Shown here piece after piece: positions 1 through 5,743 of a stretch of 6,565 bases of DNA; the first letter of the stretch is position 1, and each line of letters begins with the position of its first letter. Both the position numbers and the translations under genes were made by a program. The DNA is taken from contig JBGTMS010000033.1 in the NCBI GenBank assembly GCA_041743425.1, forward strand, positions 1 through 6,565. Reading direction: 5' to 3'. Under the pieces are notes generated by a model. It had not been told where the DNA came from. It made no database searches and saw only the letters and a program-made list of their open reading frames with translations. The stretch is from JTS-RE37 sp041743425. Lineage in GTDB: Bacteria > Bacteroidota > Bacteroidia > Flavobacteriales > Flavobacteriaceae.

Positions 1-2565
1 TTCAAAGGAGAGACTGCTAAAGTTCTTGCACATTGGGATAGGATCCTGGCCAAATCAATTGAGGCAGACTATCTGGAAGGTATGGCCACTGCCTATCACA
101 GTTTTGCCGATATTAAAATAGACCTGGCTGCCAAGTACAACTACCTGCTCAAGGTAGACTCCCTGTACTCAGCGCATGATACGGTCAGCCCAGTGCTGGC
201 AAATACCTACAGCCACATGGGAAATATATATCTGGAAGCAAACAGCAAAGATCCTCTCGCCTTGTATTATATCCAGAGATCCCTGACTATTTCGCATAAA
301 ACGGGTTATGAACCCGGGGTATTTCATGCCATGGATCTGCTGGGTACAAGCGCCCTCAAGGAAAAGGAATATGAGAAAGCGAAAAGCTATTTTCTCAAAA
401 TGAAGGAGCAGGGAGATCTCCAGAAGAATGAACTGATCACTGCCAGGGGATTGCTCAACCTGGCGAATGTGGCAATTAAGTCCGGAGATTTGTCAGAAGT
501 GGAGGCGCTACTCCAAAAGAGCTCGGAAATTTTCGCGAGGCATGACGTTGAAGGCAGCCTTGCCCGAATTCAGTTGCTCAGGGCCGAACTTTCCTTGGCG
601 GAGGAAGCTACTGATAAGGCCCTGCAGCATTTGGAAAAAGCCCGCCTTTATCAGGTGACATCAGATACCACGGATTTCAGGATCGACCTGAAAAGAGTTG
701 AAAGTTCTTATTATGAACTTACCGGGAATTATGAAGCAGCTTACCGCACGCACCGCGAGGGAGAGAACCTGCTAGCCTCTCTGGAAGGCATCCGGAATCA
801 AAAAGCTTTTATCCTTACGGAACAGCAGGAGCGCCGGAAAAAGATGGACCGGGAAATTGCTGTTTTAAAAGCAGCGAACGAGGAGTCTGAGTATCAGAAA
901 GAACTTCAGAAAATATTCTTATTTGCAGTTGCAGTGATCCTGGGACTCCTTGCCTTTATATTTTTTTACAGATATAGAAACAAACAAAAAACAAACAGAA
1001 AACTGAAAGAACTGGACCATGCGAAGTCCAACTTTTTCACAAATATCTCCCACGAATTCAGAACCCCGCTGACCCTCATTTCAGTACCCCTTCAGGAACT
1101 TCTGGCTGAACCCGGACTTCCTGCTGAAAAGGCAAGGCATTTGGAGCTGGCTCTTACCAGCACCAACCGGCTATTGTACCTCGTAGAACAGTTACTCGCC
1201 CTGTCGAGGATTGACAGCGGGCTGCTGCAACCGGAGTTGGAGGAGGGTAACCCACTCCGGCTCATTAATGTCTGGGCGGAACCCTACGCATTTCTTGCAG
1301 AGCAAAAGGGGATCGAATTTACGATGGAAAGCGGAGAAGAAGGCTGGGCATGGTTTGACAGGGATGCCCTGGAAAAGATTACAGTGAATTTGCTCGGCAA
1401 TGCCATAAAATATACTCAGAAAAACGGTAAAGTAACGGCCAAAGCGCATTTAAATCAAAATGAGTTGCATTTAGAAGTACGTAATACAGGAAAGGGAATG
1501 GACAAAGGGCAACTGGCAACCATTTTTGAACGCTTTTATCAGGCGGATGGAAGTCAGGAAGGCTCCGGGATAGGTCTCGCACTCGTGAAGGAACTGGTGG
1601 CACTTCATCTGGGCACCATAACAGTTGACAGCCTGCCTGATCAGTGGACAACATTTACCGTAAGCCTTTGCACCGACAGAATGCAATTTAAAAATGCCAT
1701 TTTGAAAACCACCAATGGGAGTTCCCCTGTAACGGCTATCGTTCCTGTAATTGCGGATGACCCGTCGATTATTTCTGATAGTGACGATAGCCTGCCTATC
1801 CTTCTGATCGTGGAAGACAACCCGGATGTTCGGACCTTGCTTTTTGATACCTTTCAACCCGGCTACAAAGTCATCACAGCACAGCATGGAAAAGAAGGGC
1901 TGTTCCAGGCAATGGATTTTATCCCGGATCTTATTATTAGCGATGTAATGATGCCCGAGATGGATGGTATTGAGCTGACGAAAAAACTAAAGGCAGATGA
2001 ACGCACCAGCCATATACCTGTTGTCCTTCTGACGGCAAAGGCAGGAGATGAAAATAAGCTGACCGGGATCGAAGTAGGAGCGGATGATTATATTATAAAA
2101 CCCTTTAATCAGGCCATTCTGAAGTCGAAAGTAAAAAATCTGATATCCCTGAGAAAAAAACTGCAGTCCAGGTATAGGCAGGAGGTCATTCTTCAACCAC
2201 GAGACATTTCTGTGACTTCGGTGGATGAGCGATTTCTTGAAAAAGTGCAGGCCATTCTGGATAAAAACTTAACGCGACCCGACTTTAGTATAGAAGAATT
2301 CAGTCACGCCCTTCACATGAGCCGCATGCAACTGCACAGAAAACTGAAAGCGCTAACCGGTCTCTCGGCTTCCGACTTTATTCGTTCACAACGGCTGATA
2401 CTTGCAAGCCGAATCCTCATCAACTCAAACAGCACGATTTCTGAAGTCGGCTATAGGGTCGGATTTAACGATCCATCCTATTTTGCCAAATGTTTTAAGG
2501 AAAGTTACGGGTTAACTCCAACGGCCTATAGCAACCTCCACTCCCACTCCTCTTCAAGGCCTTAG
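1..2565 (+). CDS. TPR-type hybrid sensor histidine kinase / response regulator / AraC-type HTH protein (5' end outside window)
   Basis: One-protein two-component system: an inner-membrane sensor that should autophosphorylate, pass phosphate to its own receiver and act on DNA through a C-terminal HTH. The frame is open from base 1, so the ATG at 82 is internal; 854 residues are visible. In visible numbering: TPR-like helical pairs about 20-255; charged coiled coil about 272-302; membrane helix about 306-324; HisKA with H-box NISHEFRTPL (phospho-His351, codon 1051); HATPase about 452-557 with N-box NLLGNAIKYT, G1 NTGKG, F-box IFERFYQ and G2 GSGIGLALVK; REC about 599-717 with acidic pair E605/D606, phospho-Asp648 (codon 1942) in SDVMMPEMDG, T678 and K700 in IKPF; AraC-type double HTH about 741-847. 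All key residues are present except that G1 has Asn495 where Asp is usual. The architecture resembles Bacteroidota HTCS regulators, but the sensor is TPR-like rather than a beta-propeller/Y_Y_Y module. Any N-terminal signal peptide lies outside the window. The ligand is unknown. Confidence 0.95.
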   Translation, partial: FKGETAKVLAHWDRILAKSIEADYLEGMATAYHSFADIKIDLAAKYNYLLKVDSLYSAHDTVSPVLANTYSHMGNIYLEANSKDPLALYYIQRSLTISHKTGYEPGVFHAMDLLGTSALKEKEYEKAKSYFLKMKEQGDLQKNELITARGLLNLANVAIKSGDLSEVEALLQKSSEIFARHDVEGSLARIQLLRAELSLAEEATDKALQHLEKARLYQVTSDTTDFRIDLKRVESSYYELTGNYEAAYRTHREGENLLASLEGIRNQKAFILTEQQERRKKMDREIAVLKAANEESEYQKELQKIFLFAVAVILGLLAFIFFYRYRNKQKTNRKLKELDHAKSNFFTNISHEFRTPLTLISVPLQELLAEPGLPAEKARHLELALTSTNRLLYLVEQLLALSRIDSGLLQPELEEGNPLRLINVWAEPYAFLAEQKGIEFTMESGEEGWAWFDRDALEKITVNLLGNAIKYTQKNGKVTAKAHLNQNELHLEVRNTGKGMDKGQLATIFERFYQADGSQEGSGIGLALVKELVALHLGTITVDSLPDQWTTFTVSLCTDRMQFKNAILKTTNGSSPVTAIVPVIADDPSIISDSDDSLPILLIVEDNPDVRTLLFDTFQPGYKVITAQHGKEGLFQAMDFIPDLIISDVMMPEMDGIELTKKLKADERTSHIPVVLLTAKAGDENKLTGIEVGADDYIIKPFNQAILKSKVKNLISLRKKLQSRYRQEVILQPRDISVTSVDERFLEKVQAILDKNLTRPDFSIEEFSHALHMSRMQLHRKLKALTGLSASDFIRSQRLILASRILINSNSTISEVGYRVGFNDPSYFAKCFKESYGLTPTAYSNLHSHSSSRP

Positions 2566-2604
2566 AATAAGGCAAAGTCATCAATTGTTACACAGCTTAT
2601 AGTT

Positions 2605-2624
2605 TCTGTTACCCTGGTCACAGA
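2605..2624. other. Imperfect inverted repeat downstream of the regulator gene
   Basis: The 20 bases TCTGTTACCCTGGTCACAGA fold back on themselves: eight-position arms with one T/C mismatch around a four-base loop CCTG. It begins 39 bases after the regulator stop. No T-run follows, so it does not look like an intrinsic terminator. It could be a weak transcript-end hairpin, an operator-like site, or chance. Confidence 0.25.
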
Positions 2625-2700
2625 GATTGGCAGTCCTGCTTATTATATTCGTTTATCACATTTCCCGGTACATTTCTGCCACAAGGAGATTAAGGCATCC

Positions 2701-2853
2701 ATGAAAAACAGAAAACTGATCTGTAACGGGGAGATTAAGAATTTTGTATCCCAAAAGATCTACCTCAACGTTGACCATCTTACCTCGGGCATGTATATCC
2801 TGAATATTGTCCATAAAAATAAGCTTATAAAGAAAGTCACATTTAAAAAGTAG
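2701..2853 (+). pseudogene. Orphan fragment resembling a type IX secretion C-terminal sorting domain
   Basis: A 50-codon frame from ATG 2701 to TAG 2853. The translation carries the signature of the second half of Por/T9SS type A sorting domains: an N-terminal KLICNGEIKNF strand, then LNVDHLTSGMYILNIV (family pattern: hydrophobic-D-x-x-x-L-x-SG-hydrophobic-Y) and the basic tail KLIKKVTFKK ending at the stop. In the family this tail directs cargo across the outer membrane and is removed during surface attachment. Here there is no signal peptide, no passenger, and none of the earlier part of the domain (the usual YPNP-like start) is visible. The frame is stop-free back to 2566, but the 45 upstream codons do not look like cargo. 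The best reading is a relic of a deleted secreted-protein gene; a tiny expressed protein is less likely. An AAGGAG at 2683-2688 lies 12 bases before the ATG, rather far for a working Shine-Dalgarno site. The call is by motif recognition only. Confidence 0.55.
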
Positions 2854-2916
2854 GATGCCATGTTAACCTTTTCGCGTTGGCAACATTCATGAAGGAACCA
2901 TTTAAACAGAGAACAA

Positions 2917-3732
2917 ATGAAACCAATGCAATTCTTAATGCTTTGCCTCCTTCTTGGCGGCACGACGGCCACACAGGCACAATTCTGGAAAAATCTGTCA
3001 AAAAAGGCACAGGAGGCGGCCGAACGGACCGTGGAGCGGAAAGTGGAAGAAAAAAGCGAAAGGGAGGCCGAAAAATCCTTTGACAGTGTTTTCAATAATC
3101 AGGGAAAACTCTTTAAAGGTAAAAAAGCGGCCCCGGCGGCAATGTATACTTTTACCCATATCTACAGCATGGACATAGTGGATGGAAAGCGCACTACAGC
3201 CGTCCGGTATTACCTGAATATTGAACAGCCCTATTTCGGCACCAGTACGGTCACCGAAGACGGCGGGCAGATGGTTACCGTCCTGGATATTCCGGAACAG
3301 ACAGCGCATACATTTATGGATATGGGCGATTCAAAAACCATTATGTCTTTTGGTCTTGACCTGGAAGGCGAGGTTGATGAAACAATGGATCAGGCTTCGA
3401 TGGAGATTACCATTACCGGAAATACCAAAGAAATTCTGGGCTACCAATGTGAAGAGTATCAGGTGACAGGACCGGATCATGAGGGCACGCTGTGGGTCAC
3501 ACAGGAAGCCAGTGTCTCTTTCTCCGACGCCTTTGTCAATTTAAAATCCGACAAATCTCAGTCCAATAGCGGACTGAATCAGGCCTGGATGTCCATGGTG
3601 GATGGGCTTGTGCTGGAGATGACCATGACAGATACTACCAGGAAAAAACCGACAACCATTCAAATGATATGTACAGATCTTCAGGAATCGGAATTTTCCA
3701 TAGACCCCTCCCAATATTCAAAAGCGTTTTAA
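2917..3732 (+). CDS. Exported DUF4412-like protein, first gene of the operon
   Basis: A 271-residue exported protein of unknown function. Residues 1 to about 21 form a signal peptide (MKPMQF, a Leu-rich core, then TATQAQ) with a probable signal peptidase I site near residues 20-22. Residues 24-57 are a strongly charged helix rich in Lys, Glu and Arg, typical of the linker behind the signal in many Bacteroidota DUF4412 proteins. The rest looks beta-rich, with the family-like stretch GNTKEILGYQCEEYQV (about 168-183) followed by TLWVTQEA and a Trp/Met-rich segment near 224-237 (AWMSMVDGLVLEM). Cys178 and Cys252 could pair once exported. The length is normal for the family. ATG 2917 is chosen because it gives a complete signal peptide; ATG 2926 (Met4) is a close alternative. 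The region before the start is A-rich without a Shine-Dalgarno site. The next gene follows after 16 bases. The DUF4412 assignment is from memory of the family pattern. Confidence 0.85.
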   Translation: MKPMQFLMLCLLLGGTTATQAQFWKNLSKKAQEAAERTVERKVEEKSEREAEKSFDSVFNNQGKLFKGKKAAPAAMYTFTHIYSMDIVDGKRTTAVRYYLNIEQPYFGTSTVTEDGGQMVTVLDIPEQTAHTFMDMGDSKTIMSFGLDLEGEVDETMDQASMEITITGNTKEILGYQCEEYQVTGPDHEGTLWVTQEASVSFSDAFVNLKSDKSQSNSGLNQAWMSMVDGLVLEMTMTDTTRKKPTTIQMICTDLQESEFSIDPSQYSKAF

Positions 3733-3748
3733 AAACCTGTCAAAAATT

Positions 3749-4372
3749 ATGAAAACAATCTCTATTATTTGCTGCCTCTTCATCGTTCTTTCATGTAAGG
3801 ATGGTTCAGAAAAGGCTAAAACGGATGAGGTTCCTTCCGTTGAGATCGTAAGCAAAGATGCCCAAGGGGGATCGGCTTTAACGCAAAAAGGGGATTATTC
3901 CGAACTTTTTCTGTGGGAGGAAGAGAATTGTGATTTTATTACCCAGGAAGAGATCGCAAAGGTTCTTGGTATTACAACGGATACCATTGAACCGGAAACG
4001 AATGGATGCGGGTATAAGGTAACCGAGACCGACGGAAATGGAAGTCGTTTTTATTTTAAACATGAGAATTGGAAGAAGAACGAAATCCTCTCCCAGATCA
4101 ATGGCTCGATGGAAAATATGGAAAGTCTTGGTGAAGACTCCCGGTTAACCCACATCCAGGTCAGTGAAACCGGAGACACTTATCTGGCCATGAATCAGAA
4201 TCGGTACATCATGATTCTGAATGAAAACTATGCCGGAGTTATCGCTATAGATTATAAAGCTGTGATTGAGCAGGGAGAAAAAGACGTGGCTGTTATTAAT
4301 AATAAAATGGATACCGCCCTCAACCGTACCTACGCCCTTGCCAATTACCTTTTGAAAAAATACCAAAAATAA
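3749..4372 (+). CDS. Small lipoprotein with a conserved-looking Cys pair
   Basis: A 207-residue predicted lipoprotein. The N-terminus MKTISIICCLFIVLSC is a short signal with lipobox VLSC, so Cys16 should be lipidated and anchor the protein to a membrane facing the periplasm. Residues 17-50 are a flexible charged linker. The mature domain begins near residue 55 and contains CDFITQEEIAKVLGI (Cys61) and GCGYKV (Cys87). The spacing suggests a disulfide between Cys61 and Cys87. The pattern 'Cys, short helix, Leu-Gly, then Gly-Cys-x-Tyr' is reminiscent of actinobacterial DUF3558-type lipoproteins, but this is a weak analogy. The C-terminus is helical and basic (LANYLLKKYQK). It lies 16 bases after the DUF4412-like gene and 5 bases before the next start, so it is co-transcribed in all likelihood. 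No catalytic motif is seen and the function is unknown. Confidence 0.85.
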   Translation: MKTISIICCLFIVLSCKDGSEKAKTDEVPSVEIVSKDAQGGSALTQKGDYSELFLWEEENCDFITQEEIAKVLGITTDTIEPETNGCGYKVTETDGNGSRFYFKHENWKKNEILSQINGSMENMESLGEDSRLTHIQVSETGDTYLAMNQNRYIMILNENYAGVIAIDYKAVIEQGEKDVAVINNKMDTALNRTYALANYLLKKYQK

Positions 4373-4377
4373 TCACC

Positions 4378-5742
4378 ATGAATACTTTGCAAAATCTACT
4401 CTCATTCCCTGTTATTTTTCTGGCATGCTTTTATGGCATGGCCCAGCCATTTGAATTAGACCCCAAAATAAAACCGATAGAATTACTGCTCGTGGATGAC
4501 AGTGAGGTAGAAGGAGCAAAAGGGGTAACTACTGCAGGGAGTATAAAGGATGATAGACCTACGTATTATTATGTCAAAGGACATGATGTATTCCAGAACA
4601 TTGATGTATTTATCTTTTCAAATTATGGAAATCCGAAGTTCAAAGTAGAATTGGTAAAAGATACCTGGAATGATGTTGCGGAAACACAGACAAGCACTAG
4701 CCAAAAAGATGGCATAATCAATTTTAAATTGCGCACCTGGGGGGATTTTGGTTTTAGAATAACACCCGAAACACCTTTGTTCTACACGGTTATTGTCTAC
4801 GCCAGTTCTCCCGTAAAAAACTACCTGGACTCTCCTTTTATTAAAGCCACCAAAGAAAATACAGGGATATCGACCATGCCGGATGAAGCGGAGGTCAATA
4901 CACTGAAGAATACTGAAACCAACGTGAATGACGAGTCCAACCTATGGCTCTATGCGGGGATTGGAATCTTATTGTTAATTGTGGGTGTCCTTATGGGAAA
5001 GATACTATCGCGCAAAAATGCGGCTATTATTCTTTTATTGATTGGGTGCGGCGGAGGACCACTATACGCTCAATTTGGCGGGGGAGTTACCTGGGGCCCT
5101 GGACAGACCCGTCCTGGTGGTGATTATGAATTATGGCTGCGGCGACAGGGTGAAATCAATCCTGATAATTCGGTATTTGGGGATGTTGAACAAATCAGTG
5201 GAGGTCTTGACAGACTGGGGAAAGTAGGATCCAACCTGGGTAAAATTCAGGAGGCCTATGAAAAGATGCAGGACTACGAGGAGGCATATAAAGACTTAGG
5301 TAATTGTATGAACAGCGCAACCCCGCCAGGGGCTCCACGACTTCCATCCTTTTGTGCAGATACCGAAAGTAGTTGTGGCAGATGTTTTCTTGAAGCACGG
5401 GAAAAGTTCAATTTCACACGTTATCAATTTGAAAAGTTAGCTGCCATATACAATTGTACCAAAGATTACAGTGACAAGGCCATTGCCCTCGGAGACAATG
5501 TATCTGGAATTCATGCCGTCTCGGGAATGGCATGGCAAATTCAAAAAACCAACATTGTAAAATCTGTAAAAGAATTACAAGAGGCAGTCGATAAAAAATA
5601 TGCGGAGCTCGTAGGAGATCTGCAAGAATCCTTAATGATGTTGGATGAGTGCGAAGCGGAGCATGGAATTCCGGATTGGTATGATCGTTTTGGATACATG
5701 TATTATGAGTTTATGCAAATTAATTATAAACGCAAAGAATAG
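4378..5742 (+). CDS. Two-part membrane protein: exported beta domain, two membrane helices, six-Cys helical domain
   Basis: A 454-residue protein I cannot assign to a known family. Residues 1-22 are a signal peptide (core LLSFPVIFLACFYG, site near GMAQ). Residues 23 to about 145 look like a compact beta domain (PTYYYVKG, NIDVFIFSNYG, FYTVIVYAS). A polar linker follows to about 187. Residues 189-207 form a membrane helix, then a basic turn GKILSRKN, then a second hydrophobic segment (215-231) with lipobox-like LIGC at Cys224 and a possible LYAQ signal peptidase I site. The positive turn fits a hairpin with both large domains in the periplasm. After a Gly-rich stretch, residues 265-454 are mostly helical, with Cys310, 326, 333, 336 (CGRC), 360 and 425, and a Trp/Tyr-rich end (DWYDRFGYMYYEFM). 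The second half looks like a separate exported protein fused on. The start is 5 bases after the previous stop; the next gene begins 1 base after this stop. The function is unknown. Confidence 0.85.
   Translation: MNTLQNLLSFPVIFLACFYGMAQPFELDPKIKPIELLLVDDSEVEGAKGVTTAGSIKDDRPTYYYVKGHDVFQNIDVFIFSNYGNPKFKVELVKDTWNDVAETQTSTSQKDGIINFKLRTWGDFGFRITPETPLFYTVIVYASSPVKNYLDSPFIKATKENTGISTMPDEAEVNTLKNTETNVNDESNLWLYAGIGILLLIVGVLMGKILSRKNAAIILLLIGCGGGPLYAQFGGGVTWGPGQTRPGGDYELWLRRQGEINPDNSVFGDVEQISGGLDRLGKVGSNLGKIQEAYEKMQDYEEAYKDLGNCMNSATPPGAPRLPSFCADTESSCGRCFLEAREKFNFTRYQFEKLAAIYNCTKDYSDKAIALGDNVSGIHAVSGMAWQIQKTNIVKSVKELQEAVDKKYAELVGDLQESLMMLDECEAEHGIPDWYDRFGYMYYEFMQINYKRKE
4993..5742 (+). other. Possible internal start: embedded lipoprotein frame within the two-part gene
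   Basis: Same frame as the 454-residue protein. Starting at ATG 4993 (Met206), the first 19 residues are MGKILSRKNAAIILLLIGC: basic start, hydrophobic core and lipobox LIGC with Gly at +2, an excellent type II signal peptide. The product would be a 249-residue lipoprotein holding the whole six-Cys domain, much like the lipoproteins on either side. No clear ribosome binding site precedes this ATG, although those of the neighbouring genes are equally absent. The alternative readings are an ancestral gene fused to its upstream neighbour, or a normal membrane helix that resembles a lipobox by chance. Confidence 0.35.
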
Positions 5743-5743
5743 C

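Larger units (their letters stand above)
2566..2916. other. Intergenic stretch between regulator and operon
   Basis: This 351-base gap separates the regulator stop from the first operon gene. It contains the sorting-domain-like fragment at 2701-2853 and an imperfect inverted repeat at 2605-2624. I looked for the Bacteroidota promoter pattern (TTTG, 17-19 bases, TAnnTTTG). The best -7-like match is TATATTCG at 2644-2651, but it has no properly spaced -33 partner. No stem followed by a T-run, tRNA or other RNA gene was recognised. The operon promoter presumably lies here or inside the fragment, but I cannot place it. Confidence 0.6.

Noticed and set aside
82..84. ATG at 82 as the true start of the hybrid kinase
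   Set aside because: The same frame is open to base 1 with helical, TPR-compatible residues before it and no signal or membrane segment after it until the helix near residue 306; the gene very likely begins upstream.
1192..1887. Three overlapping minus-strand open frames opposite the kinase
   Set aside because: They lie antisense to the conserved kinase and receiver domains, and their translations show no recognisable domain or export signal.
2644..2651. TATATTCG as a Bacteroidota -7 promoter element
   Set aside because: It differs from TAnnTTTG at one base and has no TTTG-like element at the required 17-19 base spacing.
2563..2853. Read-through of the regulator TAG into the in-frame sorting-domain fragment
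   Set aside because: The frame is indeed open from 2566 to 2853, but the first 45 codons look non-coding and a DNA-binding cytoplasmic regulator has no use for a secretion tail; shared frame is probably chance.
2760..3095. Minus-strand 111-codon frame across the fragment and the DUF4412-like gene start
   Set aside because: It overlaps the signal peptide and charged helix of a well-supported + strand gene and shows no domain of its own.
2877..3309. Alternative-frame open stretches over the start of the DUF4412-like gene
   Set aside because: Their products are Arg/Lys-rich out-of-frame translations; the frame from 2917 has a signal peptide and family-like motifs.
5042..5227. 61-codon + strand frame inside the two-part protein
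   Set aside because: It is an out-of-frame shadow of the Gly-rich linker region, with no recognisable signal or motif.
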